Below, piece after piece: positions 1 to 8,098 of a stretch of DNA of 64,000 nt. Source of the stretch: Gemmatimonadaceae bacterium. Lineage in GTDB: Bacteria > Gemmatimonadota > Gemmatimonadetes > Gemmatimonadales > Gemmatimonadaceae. The stretch is taken from positions 62,001 through 126,000 of the forward strand of contig DASQFN010000079.1 in assembly GCA_035633115.1 (NCBI GenBank), written 5' to 3'. The position numbers were made by a program, and so were the translations under genes. Position 1 is the first letter of the stretch; each line of letters starts with the position of its first letter. Under the pieces are notes generated by a model. The model worked only from the letters and a program-made list of their open reading frames with translations. It ran no database searches and was not told where the DNA came from.

Positions 1-235
1 AGGCATCGGTGGTGGCGGATGCCACCTCGCTGCCGCCAAGGCCTGGCAGCAAGCTGATGGACATGCCCGCGAGAGCGCTATCGGAAGCTGTGAGAGTACC
101 GGATGCATCCCTGTCGATGTAGGCCTGCACCGTAACCGAACCGGGGGTGCCCCTGGGCGCGGCGGGTTCCCAACAGGCCGCAAGGAGCGCGGCGAACAGG
201 GTCCAGCCGTATCGGGAAACGCGGACACTGACCAT
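1..235 (-). CDS. Lipoprotein, partial (runs off left edge)
   Basis: The start codon lies at 233-235 on the minus strand and the frame is open to base 1, so only the first 78 residues are present. The N-terminus has a basic start, a hydrophobic stretch and a lipobox ending LLAAC, which predicts a lipoprotein signal peptide. The following sequence (VTVQAYIDRDASGTLTAS) looks like the start of an SdrD/Cna-B-like surface repeat with a calcium-loop-like acidic turn. The function is unknown and the rest lies outside the window. Confidence 0.55.
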   Translation of the reverse strand, partial: MVSVRVSRYGWTLFAALLAACWEPAAPRGTPGSVTVQAYIDRDASGTLTASDSALAGMSISLLPGLGGSEVASATTDA

Positions 236-439
236 AAGAAACGGCGCCGGTGAAGGTAAAGTGCCGCGTAGTGTGGTAGCCGGTTGGCGAACACTCGCGG
301 TCCGCACAAATGTGGCTGCGGGTTGCCTGGCAGTCAATCGACCGCTCCGCAGCGTAGCTCCCGTTACCGCACGGTAGGCGGTGCGGACAGTTGTGAGGAG
401 CTCGGCTCCGATCGGGGTAGGAATCGTCCACCGCGACAC

Positions 440-476
440 ATTTGCGTAATTTGCAGAATTTGCGTAAATTGCAGAA
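440..476 (+). promoter_or_regulatory. Tandem short repeats before the toxin-antitoxin operon
   Basis: Four near-identical 9-10 bp units alternating TTTGCGTAA and TTGCAGAA abut the antitoxin start codon. Phd/YefM-type antitoxins autorepress by binding repeats at their promoter, so this AT-rich block in a GC-rich context is a likely operator. That role is inferred from position and repetition only. Confidence 0.45.
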
Positions 477-743
477 ATGGAACACCGTATCCCCGCCTCC
501 CTCCTGGTGCGACGGCTCGCTGACGTGTTGAATCGCGTTCGCTACGGCGGTGATACGTTTATCGTTGAACGCCATCACGTAACCGTCGCGCGCATCGGGC
601 CCGCTGGCGATGCCGCCCGCGCTCCGCTCCAGGATGCCGCGCGTGCGTGGATGGAGTCCGGTGCAAGCGATTCTTCGTTTGCAGAGGACCTCGAGCGAGT
701 AAGCGCCGCCGATCGACCACCGCGCAATCCATGGGACTCGTAG
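477..743 (+). CDS. Phd/YefM-type antitoxin
   Basis: This is an 88-residue protein. Its N-terminal half ([20 protein letters not shown], then [15 protein letters not shown]) follows the Phd/YefM DNA-binding pattern: an amphipathic helix followed by two strands with a conserved V..R.G at the end. The acidic C-terminal tail (residues 60-88) would neutralise the toxin. Its stop overlaps the start of the PIN-domain gene by 13 bases, the usual antitoxin-first arrangement with translational coupling. In family systems the antitoxin both blocks the RNase and represses the operon. Confidence 0.8.
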   Translation: MEHRIPASLLVRRLADVLNRVRYGGDTFIVERHHVTVARIGPAGDAARAPLQDAARAWMESGASDSSFAEDLERVSAADRPPRNPWDS

Positions 744-1141
744 TCGACACGAGCGCGCTCATCGCCCTCGAACGGACTGGTACGACATGGAATCGGGCAC
801 TCGGCCGCCATGCCAAGGAACCCGTCGCCTTACCGGCTGTAGTCTACGGCGAGCTTCTTGTCGGAGTCGCGCTGGCCGGTAATCGCAAACGCGCCGCCAG
901 TCGCCGACAGCGTATCGATGCACTCGTTGCGGTCACCGGAATCGTAGAATTTGACGCGGCTATCGCTGAACAGTGGGCGGAACTGTTTGCGCTCCTCAGC
1001 CGACGCGGTCGATTGATCCCCTCAAATGATCTCGCCGTGGCGGCAACCGCACGCCACCTCGGATTTGGCGTGCTAGTCGGACCCGGAGATGAACGGCACT
1101 TCCGCGAAGTTCCTAATCTGTCGGTGGTGCAGGTCGGATAG
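731..1141 (+). CDS. VapC-like PIN-domain ribonuclease toxin
   Basis: The 136-residue product starts [14 protein letters not shown], the classic first PIN motif with its metal-binding Asp. A conserved Glu follows in YGELLVG, and the last acidic cluster is [10 protein letters not shown] near residue 103. This is a full-length VapC-type RNase, a family that cleaves tRNA or rRNA when freed from antitoxin. I chose the ATG at 731 because it gives the canonical N-terminus and overlaps the antitoxin stop; an upstream start in the same frame would add non-conserved residues. It pairs with the preceding Phd-like gene. Confidence 0.85.
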   Translation: MGLVVDTSALIALERTGTTWNRALGRHAKEPVALPAVVYGELLVGVALAGNRKRAASRRQRIDALVAVTGIVEFDAAIAEQWAELFALLSRRGRLIPSNDLAVAATARHLGFGVLVGPGDERHFREVPNLSVVQVG

Positions 1142-1322
1142 GATGCGGAAGATGGTCATCGCTCAGCGCAAGGACCTCCGGCTTTGGTGACCTACTCGCC
1201 GCTGCTCCCGCTCGCATTCCTTTTGTTCAGCGGCCTGTACTTGTTCGTACTTCCGTATGCCACCAGGTGGCGAAGCGGGCGAGAATCAAGATCATGAACC
1301 TTTACGTGGAGACGCAATCATT

Positions 1323-1721
1323 ATGAAGTCGGCCACCAAGTCCAAGTCCCCGCCGAAGGCAGACCAACGGCTCCCCGGCCTGAGGGATTGGCGCGACGAG
1401 ACCCTCGCTCGCATGCGGGCGCTGATTCTGGAGGCCGACCCCGATATGATCGAGGAGCGGAAATGGAAGAAGCCGTCGAATAATATGACGGGGGTCCCAG
1501 TCTGGTCGCACAACGGGATCGTCTGCACCGGTGAGACGTACAAGAAGGTCGTGAAGCTCACGTTCGCTCAGGGAGCCAAGGTCCCAGACCCATCGCGCCT
1601 CTTCAATTCCAGCCTTGAAGGCAGCACGCGAAGGGCGATCGACATCCACGAAGGGGAGAAGGTCGACGCGCGCGCATTCAAGGCGCTTGTGAAGGCCGCG
1701 GTTACCCTGAATAAGGAGTAG
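1323..1721 (+). CDS. DUF1801 (YdhG-like) protein
   Basis: The protein has about 132 residues with a Lys-rich N-terminal tail and a DUF1801 fold. Visible features are DMIEERKWKKPSN, VPVWSHNGIVCTGETYK and the closing block IDIHEGEKVDARAFKALVK. The family resembles frataxin-like/YdhG proteins and has no firmly established reaction. The ATG at 1323 is used because the upstream in-frame sequence is not conserved-looking. A second DUF1801 gene lies about 750 bp downstream with an almost identical N-terminal tail, so the two are probably duplicates. Confidence 0.75.
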   Translation: MKSATKSKSPPKADQRLPGLRDWRDETLARMRALILEADPDMIEERKWKKPSNNMTGVPVWSHNGIVCTGETYKKVVKLTFAQGAKVPDPSRLFNSSLEGSTRRAIDIHEGEKVDARAFKALVKAAVTLNKE

Positions 1722-1804
1722 CCGTATGAGGCCATGCGTTGAGATGGAACCGATGCGTGGTTTTTGGTTCGCCGGTGAAGCTTCCGTCGGGCGATGCTGC
1801 ATGA

Positions 1805-2059
1805 ATGCCCACGTGGCCAGCTTGGTGGGAATGGGAGTTAGAGCTCAGTTCTCATCTTATCAAACGAATGGCAGATCGCAATTTCAGCGAGCTCTACCTC
1901 CGGCGAATGCTCTCCATTGCGTCCGACGTGCGCGGAGACATTGTGCCGGGGCGCTGGGTGGTTAAGACTCGGCATCGTGGGACGTCGTGGATGGTCATTG
2001 TGGAACCGGATGTGGAAACGCACCTTTTGATAGTAATTACCGCATATCCTCTTGAGTGA
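1805..2059 (+). CDS. DUF4258-like small protein (putative toxin)
   Basis: This 84-residue protein has the pattern LSSHLIKRMADRNFSE, an invariant-looking His and Arg, then VVKTRHRGTSWMVIVEPD and a terminal strand LLIVITAYPLE. This matches DUF4258-type proteins of the RelE/HigB-like superfamily. The next gene, a DUF2283 protein, overlaps its stop; this gene order is common in putative toxin-antitoxin loci. The toxin role is inferred from family and context. Confidence 0.6.
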   Translation: MPTWPAWWEWELELSSHLIKRMADRNFSELYLRRMLSIASDVRGDIVPGRWVVKTRHRGTSWMVIVEPDVETHLLIVITAYPLE

Positions 2060-2328
2060 TGAAAGAGCCTTATTTGGAAGTCACGTACCGTAAGGGACAC
2101 ACGCTCGCGGCATACTTCCATCTTCCGCGGAGCGGCAGGCAAAAGAGCGTTCGAACTCGCCAGGTCGAGGGTGGCTTGATCATCGATTTCGGAGCCAATG
2201 GCAAGCCCATAGGGATAGAGATCACAGCGCCGGAGCAACTCACCCTGGCTAGACTGAATCGCGTCCTCAGAGAGCTCGGATGTGCGCCAGTTCGGCGCGC
2301 GGACCTTGCTCCCCTTCGAGCTGCCTAG
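2059..2328 (+). CDS. DUF2283 protein (putative antitoxin partner)
   Basis: This is an 89-residue product. The central block GGLIIDFGANGKPIGIEITAPEQL is the DUF2283 signature (D...G...GIEI). The ATG at 2059 shares a base with the TGA of the preceding DUF4258-like gene, and an in-frame GTG at 2056 would give a four-base overlap; either way the genes are coupled. DUF2283 proteins often sit next to DUF4258 proteins, so an antitoxin role is plausible but unproven. Confidence 0.65.
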   Translation: MKEPYLEVTYRKGHTLAAYFHLPRSGRQKSVRTRQVEGGLIIDFGANGKPIGIEITAPEQLTLARLNRVLRELGCAPVRRADLAPLRAA

Positions 2329-2467
2329 CCCGGTATCTCGCGCGGCGACGGCCTTTGACGATCTTCGTCGTGCGACCGCGATTCGACGTCTCGCATCTAT
2401 GGTCGCATTTGACTAGAGGTCACCGTCGCCATGGGTTCTTGCCCGGTGTGTGTTCACCTCTTAGGTG

Positions 2468-2983
2468 ATGAGGAGCAAGACGAAGCTGAAGCCCAGAGGA
2501 ACCTCTCGCGCAAGCAAGCCTCGCAAGTCGGCCACCAAGTCGAAGCCCCCGTTGAAAACGGGCGATAAGGCTGCCGTCGTCCTCATCTCGGGCGGCAATC
2601 CGCAAATCGCGAAGGCGGACGGCGACGCCCCGGTGCAGGCGTACATCGCCGCGATGCCGCGCTGGAAGCGCGACATCGGGAAGCGCCTCGACGCTCTCAT
2701 CGTGCGGAACGTGCCCAAGGTGCGCAAGGCCGTGAAGTGGAACTCGCCGCTGTACGGCATCGAGGGCCAGGGTTGGTTCCTGTCGTTCCACGTCTTCACA
2801 CGCTACGTGAAGGTGACCTTCTTTCGCGGCACGTCGCTGCGACCGGTCCCGCCCGGCCCCAGTAAGCACAAGGACGTGCGCTACATCGACATCCGCGAAG
2901 ACGACGAGCTCGACGAGGCGCAGATGGCGAGATGGGTGAAGCAGGCCGCCGCGTTGCCTGGCTTTCTGGGCCCTCGACCCTGA
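2468..2983 (+). CDS. DUF1801 (YdhG-like) protein, paralog
   Basis: The protein has 171 residues: a long basic tail (residues 1-35, rich in Lys, Ser and Pro) followed by DUF1801. The family pattern is seen in VQAYIAAMPRWKRDIGKRLD, VRKAVKWNSPLYG, WFLSFHVFTRYVKVTFFRG and the acidic end YIDIREDDELDEAQMARWVK. The motif KSATKSK in the tail is shared, with near-identical DNA, with the gene at 1323-1721. An in-frame GTG sits directly before the chosen ATG. Function is not established for the family. Confidence 0.75.
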   Translation: MRSKTKLKPRGTSRASKPRKSATKSKPPLKTGDKAAVVLISGGNPQIAKADGDAPVQAYIAAMPRWKRDIGKRLDALIVRNVPKVRKAVKWNSPLYGIEGQGWFLSFHVFTRYVKVTFFRGTSLRPVPPGPSKHKDVRYIDIREDDELDEAQMARWVKQAAALPGFLGPRP

Positions 2984-3080
2984 CCAAGGCCACAACGGGC
3001 GTTACGTTGTCCGGCGCCACTGACGCTCACATGATCTGGTCCCTCGTTCACCATCACGAAGTCTTCGGAGGATTGCACTC

Positions 3081-3968
3081 ATGGAACGAAAAACCGCGCA
3101 CGATTTCGATCAGGATCTGCTCATACTATTTGATGCCTACGTCCACGGTGCGCTCGACCGACGGGGGTTTCTCGAACAAGCCTCCAGGTACGCCGTGGGT
3201 GGTGTGACGGCCGCGATGCTCCTCGATCAGCTGAGCCCGAAGTTCGCCGAGGCCCAGCTGGTGCGCACCGACGATGAACGGATCGCTGCCGAGTACATCG
3301 AGTACGACTCGCCAAGCGGCTACGGGAAGATGCGCGGGTACTTCGTGCGTCCCGCCAAGCCTGCCGGAAAGCTGCCGGGCATCCTGGTGATCCACGAGAA
3401 CCGCGGGCTCAATCCGCACATCGAGGATGTCGCGCGACGGTTTGCCCTCGAAAACTTCGTCGCGTTCGCGCCCGACGCGCTCTTTCCACTGGGTGGCTAC
3501 CCGGGCAACGAAGACAAGGCGCGCGAGCTTTTCCCCAAGCTCGAGCAGGCGAAAACGCGCGAAGACTTTGTCGCCGCGGTCGCCTTTCTGAAGGCGCGTC
3601 CGGAGAGTGCCGGCAAGGTCGGCGCGGTGGGCTTCTGTTACGGGGGCGGCATGGTGAACTATCTCGCCACGCGGCTGACCGATCTGGCCGCTGGAGTTCC
3701 CTTCTACGGCTCCGCCCCGAACGTGGCGGACGTCCCGAAGATCAAGGCTCCTCTCTTGATCCAGTCGGCCGAGGTGGATGAGCGCATCAACGCGAGCTGG
3801 CCGGCATTCGAGCAGGCGCTCAAGGCGGCCAACGTTCGATACGAGCGCTTTCTATATCCTGGCACTCAGCACGGGTTCCACAACGACACGACGCCGCGCT
3901 ACAATGCGGCGGCGGCCAAGCTGGCCTGGGAGCGGACGATCGCGTTCTTCAACAAGAACGTCCGCTAG
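3081..3968 (+). CDS. Dienelactone hydrolase family protein (YghX-like)
   Basis: The 295-residue alpha/beta hydrolase has the dienelactone hydrolase triad in order: nucleophile Cys in VGFCYGGG, Asp in SAEVDERI, and His in GTQHGFHND. The N-terminal 55 residues contain a helical DRRGFLEQASRYAVGG segment like the YghX subgroup, which carries a degenerate twin-arginine-like leader. It may be exported, but the RR motif is weak. Family members hydrolyse ester or lactone bonds; the substrate here is unknown. It stands alone between the DUF1801 gene and a small exported protein. Confidence 0.85.
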   Translation: MERKTAHDFDQDLLILFDAYVHGALDRRGFLEQASRYAVGGVTAAMLLDQLSPKFAEAQLVRTDDERIAAEYIEYDSPSGYGKMRGYFVRPAKPAGKLPGILVIHENRGLNPHIEDVARRFALENFVAFAPDALFPLGGYPGNEDKARELFPKLEQAKTREDFVAAVAFLKARPESAGKVGAVGFCYGGGMVNYLATRLTDLAAGVPFYGSAPNVADVPKIKAPLLIQSAEVDERINASWPAFEQALKAANVRYERFLYPGTQHGFHNDTTPRYNAAAAKLAWERTIAFFNKNVR

Positions 3969-4148
3969 AGCCAAATAGTAGCCACCGACGCCACTTCGAA
4001 ACTCCAATCCGGACCCGTTGTCGAATCCGGTGCGAAGTGGGAGGCGTGAACGCACCATCTCGCGGATCTGTCGGGCAGCGGAATGGAGAAACTTGGTGTA
4101 AACTGCAATAGGCTTGGTATTCGGGAACTGGACAAGCGGAGGTGCATC

Positions 4149-4475
4149 ATGCTTCGTTTTACCTCGATCGCTATCGTCGCGTTCGCCGCGGTCGCATCGG
4201 CCCAGGAGACCTCGCTTCCCCTCGATGTCTCGCCGGCTGAGACTTATCTCGGCGAGAAACTCGTAATCTCCACTAAGTCGTTCGATCGCACAGCCACATA
4301 CCGTTATGGGGCGACGCGTCTTTCAACGACGGGTGCCGTCATCGGGGCGGTGGCCTGTAACGAGAGTGTTGCGCTCAGCGGGAGTGGAGCGCGCATCGAC
4401 TGGACTCCAGGGAGGCGAGTGCGACCTGATCGCGTCGGGCATCCGACAGTCCAGCTAGCGAGTGAAGCTGACTAG
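4149..4475 (+). CDS. Small exported protein of unknown function
   Basis: The 108-residue product has a clean Sec signal peptide (LRFTSIAIVAFAAVASAQE, cleavage after SAQ). The ATG at 4149 is preferred over an upstream in-frame start because it begins the signal peptide. The mature part (LDVSPAETYLGEKLVIS) resembles the start of an Ig-like periplasmic domain, but the tail is Arg-rich and loses that character after about residue 85. A frameshifted or truncated gene is therefore possible. It lies 33 bp before the TPR lipoprotein. Confidence 0.45.
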   Translation: MLRFTSIAIVAFAAVASAQETSLPLDVSPAETYLGEKLVISTKSFDRTATYRYGATRLSTTGAVIGAVACNESVALSGSGARIDWTPGRRVRPDRVGHPTVQLASEAD

Positions 4476-4508
4476 CCGATTCGTGGAACCCACATCGGAG
4501 GCTGGCCG

Positions 4509-5741
4509 ATGAACAAGCCCAGATACCGATTTAGCGTCGCTGCCTTCTTGTCGACCTGCACGTTCGTGGCCGGCTGCGGCGGGACCGACGCTCCGCCGCA
4601 GACCGGGAGCGGTGAAGCAACGAGCGCTTCCGCTGCGACGCAGACTTCGGCGTCTGCCGCCCAGAGCACGCCTATGGCGCCCGCGGGAGCCGGCGCGGTT
4701 CTCATCGCCGACGCCCAATACGCGAAAGGTGCGGCGCTCGCGGCCGATGGCAAGCTCGACGCGGCACTGATCGACTTCAACGCAGCCGCTGCCGTCGATC
4801 CAAAGCACACCTCGATCGCCGCTGCAGTCGCGGCGTACAAGGACGCCGCCGAGGGCCGTATGCCCCGCGAGGTGATCCAGCGCATTTTCCGATCGATGAA
4901 GCATGCGAACGAAGGCCGCTGGGGCGACGCGCACGCCGACGCCGACGCGGCGGTCAAGCTCGCGCCCAACTACGCGCGTGCGCACGACACGCGCGCCAAG
5001 GTGTTCCTGCTCCAGGGGAAGTACGCGGACGCGATCAAGGCGTTCAACCGGGTAATCGAGATCGACTCCACATTCGCCGAGGGATACTACAATCGCGGAG
5101 CGACATTCGCCGAAATGGGCAGGCACGACGCGGCCATCGCGGACTACACGCACGCGATCGAGCTGTGGCCGTCCTTCTCCGAGGCCTACCGCAACCGCGG
5201 GGCGGCGCAGACGCACAAGAACGACGCAGATGCCGCGATGGCCGACTACACGAAGGCCCACGAGCTTTATCCGCTCGCCGTCGAGCCGCTCTACATGCGT
5301 GGCGTCCTGTTTGCCCTCCTCGGCCAATGGAGCGAAGCGTCCGCAGACTTCACAAGAGCGATCGAACGCGATCCAGACCACACGGAGTCGTATTACGATC
5401 GCGGGCTCGCCTACCAGAAACAGGGGAACGACGACGGCGCAGTGGCTGACTACACCAAGGCCATCGAGCTCAACCCGGCCAATCCGGCGGCACTCATCAA
5501 CCGCGGTCTCATCCTGGCGCGCCGAAAACAGTACGACCTCGCGATTGCCGACTACGACAAGGCGCTGTCGGTCACGCCGGTCATGGTGGTTGCGCAGTAC
5601 AACAAGGCGCTGGCGCTGGACCAATCAGGCCGCGCCAAGGAAGCGATCGCGGCATATCGAACATTCTTACAGCAAGCCGCGCCAGAACACGCAGCCCTGG
5701 CGAAGCACGCGCACGAGCGGCTCACCGCGCTCGAGAAGTAG
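4509..5741 (+). CDS. TPR-repeat lipoprotein
   Basis: The 410-residue protein has a lipoprotein signal (FLSTCTFVAGC, lipobox VAGC), a Ser/Thr/Ala/Gln-rich linker to about residue 60, and then tandem TPR motifs to the C-terminus. Successive 34-residue units are recognisable by endings such as YADAIKAFNRVIEID, HDAAIADYTHAIEL, WSEASADFTRAIERD and DGAVADYTKAIELN. At least seven repeats are visible. Such proteins act as periplasmic scaffolds for protein-protein contacts; the partner is unknown. Confidence 0.85.
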   Translation: MNKPRYRFSVAAFLSTCTFVAGCGGTDAPPQTGSGEATSASAATQTSASAAQSTPMAPAGAGAVLIADAQYAKGAALAADGKLDAALIDFNAAAAVDPKHTSIAAAVAAYKDAAEGRMPREVIQRIFRSMKHANEGRWGDAHADADAAVKLAPNYARAHDTRAKVFLLQGKYADAIKAFNRVIEIDSTFAEGYYNRGATFAEMGRHDAAIADYTHAIELWPSFSEAYRNRGAAQTHKNDADAAMADYTKAHELYPLAVEPLYMRGVLFALLGQWSEASADFTRAIERDPDHTESYYDRGLAYQKQGNDDGAVADYTKAIELNPANPAALINRGLILARRKQYDLAIADYDKALSVTPVMVVAQYNKALALDQSGRAKEAIAAYRTFLQQAAPEHAALAKHAHERLTALEK

Positions 5742-5770
5742 CGGCAGGGCAAGTGGGTGTGCGGCACGAC

Positions 5771-5806
5771 TGATTCGCTTGCAGCTTTTAGGTGATGGCG
5801 TTAGGC
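5771..5806 (+). other. attC-like right half (integron recombination motif)
   Basis: The end of this segment reads GCAGCTTTTAGGTGATGGCG followed by TTAGGC, giving the core site GTTAGGC at 5800-5806. It resembles the right half of the attC sites in the integron at 32-37 kb. No matching left core (RYYYAAC) was found upstream, so this is probably a remnant. It marks the left edge of a cassette-sized unit holding the broken hydrolase. Confidence 0.4.
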
Positions 5807-5840
5807 AGCCAACCTTCTAAATCGTAAAGGAGAAATTGAA

Positions 5841-6582
5841 ATGAATGGATCAGGCACTTCCACCACTTACGTGATGGTCCATTCGGCCTTCCTGGGAGGC
5901 TGGGCGTGGGGGCCTGTCGCGTCGCTCCTCGAAAAGCAGGGGCACAAGGTTATAGCGCTCGACCTCCCTGGCCATGGCAAGGACAAGACGCCACCCTCGG
6001 AGGTAACGATTGAGTCGTACGTGAAAGACTGTCACCGATGTCCTCGACACCCAACGAAACCCGGTGATCCTCGTGGGTCACAGCCTTGGAGGTATCATCA
6101 TCAGCCAAGCTGCCGAGAACCGTCCGGACAAGGTCAACTCGTTGGTGTACCTATGTGCCTTTCTCCTGCCTACCGGAGGGTCGTTCATGAAGGCGACTGA
6201 GGGTGTCAAAGGATCGATGGTTCTCGACAACCTCGTGATGGCTGAAGACAAGACCTGCGTCACAGTCAAGGAAGAGGTCATGCACGAAGCCTTTGCTCAC
6301 GACGTCCCCGATGACGCTTTTGCTCAGGCCAAGTCCATGATCGTGCCCGAGCCCACCGCACCCCTCGGGGCACCACTTTCCATCACGCAGGAGAACTGGG
6401 GCCGCGTCCCGCGTTATTACGTGGAGTGCCTAGCCGACAAGGCCATTCCTCCTGCCGTGCAGAAGGCCATGTACACGGCCATACCGGTCCAGAAAGTGTT
6501 CTCAATGAACACGAGCCACGTCCCGAACTTCTCGGCGCCGCAGGAGTTGGCGGAGCATCTGCTGGCAGTGGCAGCAGGCTAA
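5841..6582 (+). pseudogene. Alpha/beta hydrolase, frameshifted
   Basis: Two frames together make one alpha/beta hydrolase of the EstC/salicylate-esterase type. The first (from 5841) gives VMVHSAFLGGWAWGPVASLL and LDLPGHGKDKTPPSEVTIES. The second (from about 6030) gives VILVGHSLGGIIISQAAENR, with the nucleophile Ser in GHSLGG, and ends with the catalytic His in NTSHVPNFSAPQELAEHL. The shift lies near 6020-6035, where removing one base restores SYVKTVTDVLDT in frame with the second part. A good ribosome-binding site (AAAGGAG) precedes the start. It is either a pseudogene or a sequencing error. It lies between two GTTAGGC motifs 885 bp apart and so may be a decayed gene cassette. Confidence 0.8.
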
Positions 6583-6607
6583 GGACCGTCCGCGATCTGA
6601 TAGGTCG

Positions 6608-8065
6608 GTGTTCCTATGTGTGGGAGCAGCGAGCGTCGCCGCCGAACATGGCGTTACAGCGGACTTGCCGCTGAACGCCCGACCGTTAGGCGCCTCTCTT
6701 GTCTCCGGGTGGCCGGTATTTGATCGACGACGCCTTTTGCATAGACGCGCGTTTTTGAAAAGTCTGGCGGCTGCCGCCCTAGGTCCTGTCACCCTGGGCC
6801 GGCGCGCATTCGCGCAGAATCCGCGCGTCCGCGTCGATGCAACCGCGTTGCGACAGCGACTTAACGTACTTAGCACGTTCGGACGACCGTCGGGCGGCAC
6901 CTTCGCTGACGGGGTCAGTCGGGTCGCCTATTCAGAAGCGGATCTCGCAGGTCGTCGGTATGTAATGGACTTGATGCGAGCGGCCGGTCTTGAACCCCGC
7001 TTGGACCCTGCGGGGAATATCTTCGGCCGCCGCGCCGGAGCCGATAGCACCCTGCCGCCGATCCTCTTCGGTTCACATATCGATTCGGTGCCGAACGGTG
7101 GCAACTTCGACGGCGATCTCGGATCTCTGTCAAGTTTGGGCGTGCTCGAGGCGCTCGAGACAGCGGGGCTGCGCACACGCCATCCGCTGGAGATGGTTGT
7201 CTGGGCCAACGAGGAGGGCGTGGCGTTTGGCGACGTGCTGGGCGGCAGCCGTGTCGTCGCGGGCGACCTGAAGTCAGACATGAATCAACTCTGGAACGGA
7301 GTGACTCGTGCCGATGCAATCCGTAAGATAGGCGGCAACCCGACTCGCATCACCGACGCGGTGCGAGCGAAAGGCGCACACCATTGCTACCTCGAGCTCC
7401 ACATCGAGCAGGGCGCAACGCTCGATCGTGAGAAGATTGCGGTTGGAGTTGTCGAGGGTATCGTCGCGATCCGTCGGTACAACGTGACCGTCTCCGGCAT
7501 CGCGAATCATGCCGGCACGACCGCGATGGCGGATCGGCATGATGCTTTGCTGGCAGCGTCGCGTCTGACGATCGCGGTCAATGACGTCGTGAACGCGCAA
7601 CCGGGCCGACAAGTCGGCACGGTCGGCAAGTTGGACGTGACCCCCAACGCACCGAATGTGATTCCGGGCGTTGTCAGGCTCACCATCGAGCTTCGCGATC
7701 TCTCGACCGAAAAACTCAAGCGCCTGGCTGAAATGATTCGGCAGCGCGCGAGCGAGATCGGGAAACGGACAAGGACGTCGATTGAGTTCACGCTCGCCAA
7801 TTCCACAGCCCCGGCGACCGCAGCTGTGGAAGCGCAACAGGCGATCGAACGTGTCGCAGGACGGCTCGGACTTGCCAGCCGCCGACTGCCGAGCGGCGCT
7901 GGTCACGACGCACAGATGATGGCTCGCCTCTCACCAATGGGCATGATCTTTGTGCCAAGCATTGGCGGTATCAGCCACTCGCCGCGGGAACTGACGAATT
8001 GGGATCACTGTGCACAAGGAGCGGACGTCCTCCTGGGCACCGTGCTCGAGATGGATCGCGCGTAG
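6608..8065 (+). CDS. M20 family amidohydrolase (hydantoinase/carbamoylase type), Tat-exported
   Basis: The product is a zinc-dependent M20 hydrolase of the N-carbamoyl-L-amino-acid hydrolase / allantoate amidohydrolase group. Ligand motifs are GSHIDSVPNGGNFDGDLG, NEEGVAFG and LELHIEQGA. NHAGTTAMADRHDALLAA marks the dimerisation domain, and GAGHDAQMMA with ISHSPRE lies near the end. A twin-arginine leader (HRRAFLKSLAAAALG, cleavage near RRAFAQN) indicates periplasmic action. The ATG at 6608 lies inside the attC-like remnant and precedes the leader by about 45 residues; the TTG at 6737 gives a more natural start and may be the true one. Confidence 0.85.
   Translation: MFLCVGAASVAAEHGVTADLPLNARPLGASLVSGWPVFDRRRLLHRRAFLKSLAAAALGPVTLGRRAFAQNPRVRVDATALRQRLNVLSTFGRPSGGTFADGVSRVAYSEADLAGRRYVMDLMRAAGLEPRLDPAGNIFGRRAGADSTLPPILFGSHIDSVPNGGNFDGDLGSLSSLGVLEALETAGLRTRHPLEMVVWANEEGVAFGDVLGGSRVVAGDLKSDMNQLWNGVTRADAIRKIGGNPTRITDAVRAKGAHHCYLELHIEQGATLDREKIAVGVVEGIVAIRRYNVTVSGIANHAGTTAMADRHDALLAASRLTIAVNDVVNAQPGRQVGTVGKLDVTPNAPNVIPGVVRLTIELRDLSTEKLKRLAEMIRQRASEIGKRTRTSIEFTLANSTAPATAAVEAQQAIERVAGRLGLASRRLPSGAGHDAQMMARLSPMGMIFVPSIGGISHSPRELTNWDHCAQGADVLLGTVLEMDRA
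6640..6691 (+). other. attC-like remnant
   Basis: A GC-rich dyad (GCGGACTTGCCGCTGAACGC) is followed by GTTAGGC at 6685-6691. With the motif at 5800 it brackets the frameshifted hydrolase, as expected for a solitary integron cassette. No clean left core was identified, so confidence is low. Confidence 0.35.
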
Positions 8066-8098
8066 GATCAGCCACAGTATTACTGCCATCCAATCGCT

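Noticed and set aside
78-578. Minus-strand gene over the antitoxin start
   Set aside because: The frame overlaps the antitoxin and the lipoprotein leader in another frame and lacks any domain character.
4455-5624. 389-codon minus-strand frame opposite the TPR lipoprotein
   Set aside because: It is the complement of a GC-rich gene with clear TPR motifs; the Arg/Val-rich translation has no family resemblance.
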